In this document: positions 13,601 to 23,229 of the stretch, one piece after another | How positions within the stretch are numbered: position 1 is the stretch's first letter | How the letters are laid out: the number at the start of each line of letters is the position of its first letter | Source: Rutidosis leptorrhynchoides | Lineage: Eukaryota; Streptophyta; Magnoliopsida; Asterales; Asteraceae | Length of the DNA: 64,000 bases | NCBI RefSeq assembly: GCF_046630445.1 | Contig: NC_092338.1 | Location: forward strand, 15,724,001 to 15,788,000 | Direction: 5' to 3' | Notes under the pieces: model-generated | Database searches by the model: none | What the model saw: only the letters and a program-made list of their open reading frames with translations | Told to the model about the DNA's origin: nothing | Program-made: the position numbers and the translations under genes

Positions 13601-13943
13601 TGAGAAAAAATTTGTCGGTGATCTGTCTTTAACGCTCAAAGTGAGTTTACATCACTAATTTATGTATATTTTCATAATTGTATTGCGTTGACTAAAACAG
13701 GTTAATGTAACTATATTCATTTATGTTTAATAGGACACTACGGGTACTATTCGAGGAACAGTATCTAGCAAGATCATCGATGGTGTACATGGGAAGTATG
13801 AGGGTGTAAAAGGAATACGTGAGGGAGCTGTTCTTGTGCTACAAAACTGCTCTATCTTTTGCCCTAGTGTGAACGTTAAAATCCTTAACATTACACGCAA
13901 AGCGTTAATTAAGGTGTTCTTTAAAGACGGTGGATCTACGTAG
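1667..13943 (+). CDS. HROB/MCM8IP-like OB-fold protein gene captured by a DNA transposon
   Basis: HROB family proteins help load the MCM8-MCM9 helicase in homologous recombination; that is family knowledge. The ATG at 1667 has a strong context (AAAAAAATGG). The first exon gives the N-terminal motif WEYLLDIDDSDL and then QIPGLAG, like the acidic start and IPGPAG motif of plant homologues. It runs 1667-1927 and, after an 11.35-kb LTR insertion, 13287-13449 in the same phase. Exon 2 is 13522-13640 and exon 3 is 13734-13943. Exon 3 has DTTGTIRGTV, EGAVLVLQN and LNITRKALIKVF, matching the C-terminal OB-fold region. Without the LTR insertion the exons total 753 nt (250 aa) with no stop, and both introns have GT/AG ends. 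It is short compared with full plant homologues. Selection may have kept it open inside the transposon, but it is now interrupted. Family assignment is from memory of motifs. Confidence 0.75.
3494..3800 (+). repeat. Array of about six hairpin repeats in the gag-only element (first copy)
   Basis: A unit of about 50 bp repeats roughly six times. Its core pairs TGAAG with CTTCA on the outside and GACC with GGTC around a TTCGG loop. A second small array follows at about 3855-4015, three copies built around GGTCGTAAGGACC. The region lies in the non-coding 3' internal part. An identical layout occurs at 9625-9931. Confidence 0.85.
6075..6365 (+). repeat. LTR-internal array of GTCGCGGTG...CACCAC hairpins (middle LTR)
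   Basis: About seven units carry TGTCGCGGTGTTTAAGACACC or close variants, spaced 35-60 bp. Most have flanking arms such as GTGGT and ACCAC that would close a stem. The array lies in the right half of the LTR. The same array occurs in the right LTR at about 12213-12505. Confidence 0.85.
7582..8523 (+). CDS. Gag of the non-autonomous Ty3/gypsy-type element
   Basis: This is the structural protein expected to form the particle in which the element's RNA is copied; here it is a fossil part of a gag-only element. The frame is open for 313 aa from ATG 7582. It has an N-terminal helical stretch, a retrotransposon gag core at about residues 50-215 (AKDWLDGK and FKKEFFEEFR segments), a basic linker, and two CCHC zinc knuckles near the C-terminus (CYNCGIRGHKSWEC and CFNCQEEGHRKSEC). 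It ends with no protease or polymerase after it. It lies about 0.4 kb after the primer-binding site. Supply of enzymes by a related autonomous element is inferred. Confidence 0.85.
   Translation: MATGNGIETNDAEFNARVAAAVAEQMSAFREEMDRKNSEFRNGGEMEHCLKSFMRTKPPMYDGKPDPLVSTTWISDVEGCFRTIECPPEKKTRLATSLLRGRAKDWLDGKIDLVGGEPFMALSWDDFKKEFFEEFRTSADLSELRDELRNLQQGSMDLNTLKTTFMAKTRFCPEYLGNDRLLMEDFYRTLNDDLKNKISRGHAKSFAELFAVARGFESYSRSKKGEPSSERRVVSHGAPSKRTKGPSVSTGGTRTGILDSSASRCYNCGIRGHKSWECSVPKGDGMVCFNCQEEGHRKSECPKLAGTGPARRR
9625..9931 (+). repeat. Array of about six hairpin repeats in the gag-only element (second copy)
   Basis: This is the same array as at 3494-3800, in the second copy of the 3' internal region, again followed by three GGTCGTAAGGACC-type units (about 9985-10145). 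Two copies with the same unit number are consistent with the tandem structure of the element. Confidence 0.85.
12213..12505 (+). repeat. LTR-internal array of GTCGCGGTG...CACCAC hairpins (right LTR)
   Basis: This is the counterpart of the array at 6075-6365 with the same units and spacing and very few substitutions. It is the LTR copy nearest the HROB-like exon. Confidence 0.85.
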
Positions 13944-15439
13944 AGATTTGTGTTGTTGTTGTTTAAAATAAACTATTGTTATTGTTGTTTTAAATAATCT
14001 ATTGTTATATGTTGTTATTGTTATTTAAATTAAACTAGTTGTTAGATTTATTTAAAAACGATACTAAATGTATATCACAAACGCAACTGATTTATTAAAA
14101 AAAGTTCAAAAGATAAACATTACAACCAATATAATTAAATACAACTAATTAATGACCATGACGTCCCCCACGTATATACAGTTTCCAAACGATTTTGATA
14201 CAGTTTCCATTTTTGAATGTCTGATTAAAAAAATTACTATTTTAAAAAATAAAATCCCAGCAACACCACCCAAAACCGATATTTAGGCATATGGTACAAA
14301 GAACCTGCAACAGGGCCCATTATTTGGGTTGCCAATAGAGATACTCCTATTCCTAACAAATCGGGCGAGCTGACCCTAAACCTAGGAGGTTTATTGGTGT
14401 TGTGTGACTCGATCACCAATCGAACTATATGGTCGTCCAATTTGTCATGAAACACCGGGAACGCGGTGGCTCAGTTGCTAGATAATTCAAATTTAGTGGT
14501 TTTTGATAATCAGGATGGGCCCGAAAATTACATTTGGCAGAGTTTTGATAATCCGACAGATACCATCATGCCGGATATGAAATTCGGAAGGAATTTGGAT
14601 AGAGGTGTGGTCACAAATTACACATCATGGAAAAGTGATGATGATCCTTCTCGAGGCGAATATATGATTTGTATGAATTTTAATGGACTCTCACAAATAT
14701 TTCAAAAAAAGAGAGAGATGATATTCAATATAGATTAGGATCTTGGAATGGACTTGCATATAGTGGTAGCTCGAATAACAAGCCTAATCCGATTTACCAT
14801 AGCTGGTTTTCGTCTGATGAAAATGAAATTTCAGCTGTGTATGAATTACGTAACAAGTCGGTTCTAACTAGGTTGACTGTAACCCCAGAAGGAAACATGG
14901 GACAATGGCACTGGGTCAACCGAACCCAAGGATGGTTAATGTATGCGTCACTCACAAGAGATAGTTGTGAACGATACGCATTGTGTGGGGTCTATGGGAG
15001 TTGTGACATAGCCAAGTCTCCAAATTTTGCGTCTAACAGGGATTACACCTAAACGGCCCGATCATTGGGATATAGCTGATTGGTCGAGCGGTTGTCAAAG
15101 GGAAATAGCGTTAGATTGTGGTGTTGCGGAGGGATTTCGGAAGTATTCGTTTATGAAACTACCAGACACTCGAAAATCGTGGTTTGATAGAAATATGACC
15201 GTAGAGGAATGCATGGTGAAATGTACAAAAGAGTGTAATTGTACAGCTTATGCGACTTTGGACATCAATTTAGATAGCGGTTGTTTGATATGGTACAATG
15301 AGTTGATCGATATGAGAACACTTCCTGGTAATGGGCAAGACATTTACATACAAATGTCGGCTATTGAATTAGGTAAATGCTGCATACATTTAGTCTACAT
15401 AAGAGTTATACATTCACTTTGATTTACGTAATCAACCTA

Positions 15440-15530
15440 AATAGTCTGGTGGTTGGTCTCTTTTATCCTCACACTTGTGAGGTCCCGGGTTCAAACCTAA
15501 CTAGCAGCATAAAATAACTATGATTATGTA
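15440..15530 (+). mobile_element. Probable tRNA-derived SINE fragment in an intron of the receptor pseudogene
   Basis: TAGTCTGGTGG at about 15443 resembles a pol III box A, and GGGTTCAAACC at about 15487 a box B, about 35 bp apart as in tRNA-derived SINE heads. A weaker related stretch lies at about 16690-16755 in a later intron (ATTCAAACTTC near its centre). There is no clear tail or target duplication, so this could be a short relic. Confidence 0.5.
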
Positions 15531-17455
15531 TTTTTCACAGAGAAGGATAAAAAGAAACAAAGAAGAAAAGGGAAAGTTGAGGCAGTTGTAATCATTCCCC
15601 TGAGTCTAGGATTAATCATTTTATCAGGATTATTCATACTGATTGTCATGAAGATGATGAAGAATAAGAAGGTGGGGAAGGCACAAGGTAATTTGTTTAA
15701 TTTATGGCTCGTTTCATATACGTTATCTGTTTTATATAAATCTTATTATGATCATTTTCGATTCAGACATAATGTACTTAATGTACTATTATATTATATC
15801 ATAGGAATGCTTGATCAAGTAGTTGAGAATGAAGATATAGACCTCCCGTTCTTTAGTCTATCGACACTGAAAATTGCGACCAACAATTTCTCAGTTGATA
15901 ACAAACTTGGAGAAGGTGGATTTGGACCCGTCTACAAGGTAATGCTCATTCTACAAACTTAAACTCGGCAATCTGCATATTAATATAATATTTACTATTA
16001 ATATTTAATATCAATATATAATATAATGGTGTAAAACCGACCATCCGAAACCCCTCACCAGTAAAAATATCAAGGTAACACATACTTTTGTAGGGATGTA
16101 TGGAAGATGGACAAGAAATTGCAGTGAAACGGCTATCCTTAAATTCAAATCAAGGAATCGAAGAGTTCAAAAATGAGATTATCTTCATTTCGAAGCTTCA
16201 ACATCGAAATCTTGTTAAAATTCTAGGTTGTTGCATTGAAGGAGAAGAAAAGTTACTGATTTACGAGTACATGCCTAACAGCAGCCTTGATTTGTGTTTT
16301 TCGGTAAGTTAAACATAGAACACTACACGGTCAATTAGTTAGTTCACAAATATAAAAAAAAAAAAAAAAAAAAAAACCTAAACAATGTGAATCAAATCTT
16401 TTTGCAGGAGAAACGGAGAACAAAATATACGACTGGACACAACGATTTTACATCATCAATGGAATAGCTCGAGGATTACTTTATCTTCATCAAGATTCTC
16501 AACTTCTCATCATCCACAGAGACCTTAAAACTGCAAATGTGTTACTTGATCAACATATGAACCCAAGGATATCAGATTTTGGCCTTGCAAGAAGCTTTGG
16601 AGGAACCGAGAATGGAACAATCACGAATAGGGTGGTTGGAACATTGTAAGATCCAAATTTTTCATCAAAATTTCTAATAACCAATATTTGAGGATTATTG
16701 GTTGAAGTCCTGATTTTCTTAGACGAGGTCTGAGATTCAAACTTCACTAACAACATACTTTGGGGTGGCTAGTGAAAAGGGTCAAAAACAGTCACGAATA
16801 ACCCGCTTAAATTTCGCCCAACGTAGTAAAAACACAAAAATCCTTTCACAGGTAACCTGACTAGAGAAAACCTTATTCAATACTTTTAACGTGCATTTGA
16901 TCTGATACAGCGGATATATGTCACCAGAGTACGCATCAGATGGGATCTTTTCAGTAAAATCAGACATATTTAGCTTTGGTGTTTTAGTATTGGAGATTGT
17001 AGATTGTGAGCGGGAAGAAAAGCAGGGGATTTTATAACGAAACTACGTATCACAATCTTGTTGGACATGTAAATAAGGTAGTTAAATATCTAACATTTCA
17101 CGAGTTAAATTAGTACTCCGTAATTTCTAACGGTGAAGGATGTTTGTTAAATGATCTTTAACAGGCTTGGACTTTATACAAGAATGGGGAGACTGATAAA
17201 CTAGTTGACCCATCTTTAAACGAGTCAGGCTGCACATCCGAAATGTTGCTGTCAATTCATGTGGGTTTGCTATGTGTTCAACGTGACCCGAAATGCAGAC
17301 CAAACATGTCTGAAGTAGTTATGATGTTGAGTGGCCAAAGTGATAAGTTACCTGATCCGGAACAACCTGGTTTTTACACTGAAGAAAGCAGTAAGTTCGG
17401 GATGCAAACACAAAGCTCAAGCAATGATACTACATTGTCATGGTCAACCTGTTAG

Positions 17456-19750
17456 AACACAAGTATGCCTGGCAAACGGGTCAGGTTGGGTCGGTTTGGG
17501 TAACGGGTCAAAATGGTTTTGGGTTGAAATGGGTCATAGGTCAAACGGGTCAATTTTTTAAACGGGTCAACATAGGTCAGGTTGGGTTGGTTTGGGTAAA
17601 GGGTCGAAACGGGTCACAGGTCAGTTGGGTCAAACGGGTTACATCACTTTTTTTACATTTATTACATTATTTTAGTTATTATTATTTATTAAATATACAT
17701 AAGAAACATTAATATACATAATAAATGATATAAATATGAATGCTTTATCAATTTTTGACGGATGAAATTTTTTATGTTTGACCCATTTGACCCATTCACA
17801 AAACCCATTAGACCTATTTCTATTAATTGATTTTTGAGTATTGATACCCATTAGACCCGTTCATTCATTTTTTGTATAGGACACAATAGGTTGGGGAGAA
17901 ACCCATTTGAATCTTTTTTGTAAGTTTTGATTTACATAGTTAGGCCTAATTTTTCTAAAGACCCAATTGACCCGAAAGCTTGACCCATTTGACCCGAATT
18001 TGAGTGTTTGGGTCTCAATTGCCAGGTATAAACACAAGCACTCATAATGATCAATTATCCCTTAACTATTTTTTTGTGTTTCTATATAAATATAGTTTTA
18101 AGCAACTTTGTAGAACAGTCTTAAAAAGAGAAAAGGTTATCAGAAATTTTGTATATATAGGTTTATATTTGAATTGAATTTGTATATAGTTATTCCGATA
18201 CAGTCTAATACTCTGTATTTGATACTGTAAATTTGTGTTGGTTCAACATCATGTATGATAATATTTGGAAGAAAAAAAAACTTGTGGCCTTGTGGGCTAT
18301 TCATTTTGTTACGAATAATAAGGCCCAAATCTTGTGGGCTATTCAATTTGTTAGAAATAATAAACCCACCACATAACTGTAAAGTGTAAACACATCAAAT
18401 AAAGTCATATTTAGTGTTGTAAAAGTTGACTTATTCGGCCGACTAGTTGGAATTGCGAGGTAGTTTGACCCGCCTAAGCTAAAGTCACTGAAAAGATTGA
18501 TCCAGCGTGGATTTTTTCATCAGTTTGAGGGGGGAAAGAGAATTAAAGTAGGTATATGATTATGATTGTTAAAATGAAAGAGAATCTTATCTTAAATGTA
18601 AAAATATCCTCCCTTTATAAGTTATTGTAACTTGAAAAAGCTTATAAGAGAGAGAGAAAAAAAAAGAAGCTTTGTACTTTGTGGAAAAAAATTGCGTAAT
18701 AGCGTCCACAAGTTTTTTGATATTTAATCCAAAAATAATAAACACTAAGCCTACAAAATAAAATAATCCATACGTCTAGAGAATTTTTTTCGTCCATCTT
18801 TTAATATATGATTCCAAATTCCAATAGCAAATTTGTAGTTTTTCACCATTTAAAAAAAAAAAAAAAAAGTTCTTAGTTCTTCTTCTTCTATATGTACGCA
18901 CATCTGACATCATAAAAACGTTCTATAGTGATACCATCTACACCATCGTCTTTCTTAGTAAATTACTCATATAATAACCTTATTACATTCCCCTATGATT
19001 GGCAGGTCAATATATAATAACCTTATTACATTCCCCTATGATTGGCAGGTCAAACATATTATAACCTGTAATCAATTTCTAAAAATGGCAAAACCTTAAC
19101 AAGTGTACTCCCTCCTACCGTTTGCCCACAATATCTCAGAAGAAAAATGTTTCTTGTAAAAAACTCGATTACTCACCGATTAATTCTCGATTATCCTTTT
19201 TTTAGGGCTATCCATTCCGATTTTTCAATATCCGTTTAATTAATCAGTCAACGTCGATTGATGGGTCAAAATCAAATATGGTAATCAAATTTAGTCAAAG
19301 TTAAAATTAATCAACATTTTAACATAAATTTAAACTAGAACTTTTGAGTTTTTGTATAAAATTAACAATTTTAAACAATTATATTAAAGTTTATGTTTAT
19401 AGTTTTCTTCTATATTTACATATACAATTTTTGAAATTACATATTTAAATGTATAAGTTACAATCCGATTAATCTATGATTAATCTCGAATTCCGATTAC
19501 TCTTTCCAAATTCCAACCGATTAATACTCAAATAGCGAATTTTGCAACCTTAACTATAAGTATACACGTTACTCATTTGAGTTGTTTAATTATAAGAAAT
19601 TACTATTACTATTACTACTATGTTGTTTAACCAATCAGAAAAACTTAAGTGGGTAAATGTAATTGTTAAATAATATGTCTTTACTATGTTGAGGGTAAAT
19701 GTAATATTTGATCAATGAAAATTGTAGCTAATGAAATTATCCACCAAATA
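17456..19750. other. Intergenic region with short repeats and a duplicated block
   Basis: I see no gene. About 17470-17640 is a loose array of GGGTCA / AACGGGTCA units, with more reverse-strand TGACCC units to about 18000. A block at about 18438-18840 recurs upstream of the other receptor copies (24681-25130, and 29942-30054 continuing at 38022-38330), which marks the segmental duplication. The rest is AT-rich with poly-A runs near 18850. Confidence 0.6.
18970..19052. repeat. Two-copy direct tandem duplication of about 43 bp
   Basis: A segment containing CCTTATTACATTCCCCTATG and ending in GATTGGCAGGTCA occurs twice back to back with no change that I can see, so the duplication is recent. It lies about 0.85 kb upstream of the intact receptor gene at 19887. 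Confidence 0.85.
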
Positions 19751-19764
19751 ATGTGCAGAAAACC

Positions 19765-19886
19765 GCGAGTTAGACCTGGTCAACGTCAACTACTATGATG
19801 AGTCTTGAATGATCAAGATAGATAATAATAAATAAAAAAAAGACATATATAATGAATCATTCTCCCACTTGCAGCAACTACCACAA
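19765..19886 (+). promoter_or_regulatory. Conserved proximal promoter with W-box-like sites (first intact receptor gene)
   Basis: CCTGGTCAACGTCAAC at 19775-19790 contains two reverse TTGAC cores, the WRKY-binding W-box core, about 100 bp before the ATG. The same place in the sister gene (39407-39420) keeps CCTGGTCAACGACAA. A TATATAA follows at 19846, close to the ATG. Conservation between paralogues may only reflect recent duplication; a WRKY role is inferred. Confidence 0.4.
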
Positions 19887-22800
19887 ATGAAAAAACTAAT
19901 TACTTTAATAATCTACTTATGCTTCCATGAATTATTTATATGCGTCATGGCAGCAGACACCTTAACCATAAACCAAACACTTAAAGATGGTGAAACCATT
20001 ATTTCATCTCAACAAGTGTTTGAGCTCGGGTTCTTTAACCCCGGAAACACCACCCAAAACCGATACTTAGGCATATGGTACAAACGGCCAGGACCCGTTA
20101 TTTGGGTTGCTAATAGAGAAACTCCTATCAGTAACAACAAATCGGGCGAGCTGAGTCTACACCCCGGGGGTTTATTGGAGCTCCGTGACTCGACCACCAA
20201 CCGAACTATTTGGTCATCAAGTTTAACAAGAAACACTGGAAACACGGTAGCTCAGTTATTGGATAATTCAAATTTTGTGATTTTTGATAGTCAAACTGGG
20301 CCAGGTGATTACATTTGGCAGAGTTTCGATTATCCAACAGATACACTCATGCCGGATATGGTATTAGGAAGGAACTTAAGAGGTGTAATCACAAACTTTT
20401 CGTCTTGGAAAAGTGATGAAGATCCTTCTCAAGGTCAATATACGGTTTATTTTGATTTTAATGGCCTCCCACAAATATTTCAAAACAATGGAGATGGTAT
20501 TCAATATAGATCAGGATCTTGGAATGGATATGCATATAGTGGCAACACAAACAACCACCCTAATCCGATATACAGAAACTGGTTTTCGTCTGACGAAATT
20601 TCGGCTGTGTACGTATTGCAAAACACGTCGGTTCTTACTAGGATAACTATTAGTCCACAGGGAAACATGGAACAATGGTATTGGGTCAACCAAAGCCAAA
20701 GATGGTATGAGTATGCACCACTGATAAAGGATAGTTGTGATCGATACGCGTTGTGTGGGGTTTATGGGAGTTGTGACATCGAACAATCTCCGAATTGTGG
20801 TTGTCTAAGAGGGTTTACACCTAAAAGGCCTGATCAGTGGGAGATAGCTGATTGGTCGAGCGGTTGCCGAAGGGAAATCGCGTTAGATTGTGGCGTTGGG
20901 GAGGGGTTTCGGAAGTATTCATTTATGAAAATACCAGATACCCAAAAAGCGTGGTTTGATAGAAATATGACATCGCAGAAATGCAAAGTGAAGTGTACAG
21001 GTGAATGTAATTGTACGGCTTATGCAACTTTGGACATTAAACTAGGTAGCGGTTGTGTGTTGTGGTACGGTGAGTTGATCGATATGAGAATACTTCCTGA
21101 TAACGGACAGGACATTTTCATAAGGATTTCCGCTAAAGAAATAGGTAAACACGCGTTTCTTCTTATTATTTTGCTAGCTAGAGAAAAACATAATAATGCA
21201 AGTTTTATTTATGTGACTCAGGAAATTTATTTAGATCAAACTATTTTTATATTATTCACAGAGGAAGATAAAATTGGTTCACAAAGCAAGAGGAAAGTTT
21301 GTGCAATTGCCATCCCAGTTGCTTTAGGATTAGTAGCGGCAGTAGGAATATGTATTTTGATCATTATTAAAAAGAAGTCTGCAAGAGGTAAGGTTTTAAT
21401 GTTTTATTCAAAATTCATCATTCCATTTGCAGATTCACGTTAAGTTGTTAACCGTACATATTTTGTTGGGAGACATGGTACAGTTCTGGAAACAGATGTT
21501 TTCGACCTACCATTGTTCAGTTTCTCCCGATTGCTTACAGCAACCGACAATTTCTCAGAAGAAAATAAGCTTGGTGAGGGTGGTTTTGGACCGGTGTATA
21601 AGGTACTACTAGTCTTAATTAACTGAATTTGAATTGTATTTATCGTTTTTGATAAGCTTGTAATGGATATAAAACAATGAAACACAACTTCTATCAGAGA
21701 GTTACAAACAGCTGCAATCCTATCTCAGTAGAGAAGCCTATTTCTAATTACAAACACACTTGGAATTTTGTTAGATGTAGTTGAAACAGTTAATATCTTG
21801 TATCTTTTCTTTCTAACAACTAGTCCATCTTAAAAAAAAAAAATAAAAAAAAAATAAAATAAAATAAAAATCTTATTGAAATGAGGTTAATATACCTGAT
21901 CTATCGCTTAAAATAATAATAAAACCTGATCGAAGGGATTTTTGGAAGACGGGCAAGAGGTAGCAGTGAAGAGGCTCTCTAGATGTTCAAATCAGGGAGT
22001 TGAAGAGTTCAAGAACGAAATTTTATTCATTTCCAAACTTCAACATCGGAATCTTGTCAAGATACTAGGATACTGCATCGAAGGTGACGAAAGAATATTG
22101 GTTTACGAGTACATGCACAACAAAGGCCTCGACTTGTATATATATAGTAAGTCTAACATCACATCTCGTATGTTCACGAGTTTAGAGAACATGATTTATC
22201 AATATATATTTTTGCAGAAGACATAAGTAAAAAACTCGATTGGCCACAACTATTCCATATTATCAATGGGATCGCACGAGGTTTACTTTATCTTCATCAA
22301 GATTCACAACTACGTATCATACACAGAGACCTCAAAGCTGCCAACATATTGCTTGATCTTGAGATGAACCCCAAGATATCAGATTTCGGTACTGCAAGAA
22401 CCTTCATTGAAGATAATGCCAAAACAAAAACGAAACATTTGGTTGGAACATAGTAAGCACTTTTATAAGTAAGCAAGGTTTTTAAGTTATTAGTGACTAC
22501 TTAGCTGATGATCCTTACACCACTACCTTTCAGTCATACACTACTAAATATGCTTAAACTATTGTACTGCACAACAATTTGATGCATATTAAGTGGTGTA
22601 TGGCTAAAAATGATGGTGGAAGGATCATCCCCTTAAATATGGGCGTATGATGATGATTAACAATTTGTTACATAACTAATACCCTGATGATACAGTGGAT
22701 ACATGTCACCAGAATACGCATGTAATGGAATTATCTCCGTAAAATCAGATATCTACAGTTTTGGTGTTATACTGTTAGAGGCTTTAAGTGGGATGAAGAA

Positions 22801-23229
22801 TAGAGGATTCTGTCATGAGGCGCACAGCCAAAACCTTCTTGGACATGTAAGATGAAATTTCGCTTACATATGTTCTGCTTGTTCGGTCTGAAATTTCGCT
22901 TACAGTTATAACAACTATGTCAAACTTTGTAGGCTTGGAAGCTCTATAAGGAAGGGAATGCGTTGAAACTGTTTAACGTATCTACACTAAAGTCAAATCA
23001 GATATCAGAAGCATTACGGTCGATCCAAGTTGGTTTACTGTGTGTTCAGCACAACCCAGATGATCGACCCAACATGTCCGAGGTGATTGCAATGTTGAGT
23101 GGCAAAAGCCGATTGGCAGAACCAAAACAGCCTGGTTTCTTTATAGAACAGAGTTGTGAGAGTTTAACTACAGTTGTAACACCAAGCACAAACAATGATG
23201 TCACATTTACAACTTTAGAGGCAAGATAA
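19887..23229 (+). CDS. G-type lectin S-receptor-like serine/threonine kinase, intact copy 1
   Basis: This is a single-pass plasma-membrane receptor kinase of the S-domain family, which binds extracellular ligands and phosphorylates Ser/Thr inside; the ligand is unknown. Exons are 19887-21144, 21262-21387, 21484-21602, 21936-22146, 22218-22452, 22696-22846 and 22933-23229, together 2397 nt or 798 aa in one frame. Residues 1-25 form a signal peptide. A B-lectin domain follows to about 145, then the S-locus glycoprotein and EGF-like region ([12 protein letters not shown] near 284), PAN (about 335-415) and a membrane span (about 432-455). The kinase has GEGGFG near 491, Lys513 in AVKRL, HRD 607-609 and DFG 627-629. 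The activation-loop start reads DFGTA instead of the usual DFGLA. The ATG at 19887 gives the signal peptide. The exon 3 acceptor was chosen because it alone keeps the frame. No lesion is seen. Confidence 0.92.

Larger units (their letters stand above)
1199..14239 (+). mobile_element. TIR DNA transposon (Mutator-like) carrying an HROB-like gene
   Basis: The ends are 57-bp terminal inverted repeats, 1200-1256 and 14182-14238, differing at one position that I can see; the outer bases read (T)AGTAATTTTTTTAATCAGAC. The flanks share TTTTAAA as a likely target duplication of 7-9 bp; the poly-T/A context blurs its exact length. Removing the element restores the receptor exon around FELGFF...NTTQNRYLG. 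About 1.7 kb of the element is its own, and the rest is a later LTR insertion. No transposase is seen, so it is non-autonomous. Long TIRs and a probable 7-9 bp duplication point to the Mutator superfamily; hAT is the main alternative. Confidence 0.82.
1075..17455 (+). pseudogene. S-domain (G-type lectin) receptor-like kinase pseudogene, split by a nested transposon
   Basis: This gene once encoded a plasma-membrane receptor kinase like the two intact copies downstream. The start of exon 1 (1075 to about 1190) matches their signal-peptide and lectin start, but the ATG is out of frame with the conserved FELG segment. Exon 1 then stops at a 13-kb insertion and resumes near 14246-15372 with lectin, S-locus glycoprotein and PAN parts. 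Later exons are 15541-15687 (membrane span), 15805-15938, 16094-16303, 16408-16645, 16911-17068 and 17165-17455. The kinase keeps AVKRL, HRDLK and DFGLA motifs. Lesions besides the insertion are an in-frame TGA near 14447, frameshifts near 14710 and 15030, and a 7-bp tandem duplication near 17000 in exon 6. It is more diverged from the two intact genes than they are from each other and is certainly non-functional as a receptor. Confidence 0.88.

Noticed and set aside
1199-14239. Helitron as an explanation for the HROB-carrying element
   Set aside because: Helitrons lack long terminal inverted repeats; the 57-bp TIRs fit a cut-and-paste DNA transposon.
21436-21483. Earlier acceptor for exon 3 of the first intact receptor gene, after TTTGCAG
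   Set aside because: It brings an in-frame stop; the acceptor after GGTACAG at 21483 keeps the frame and is shared by the sister copies.
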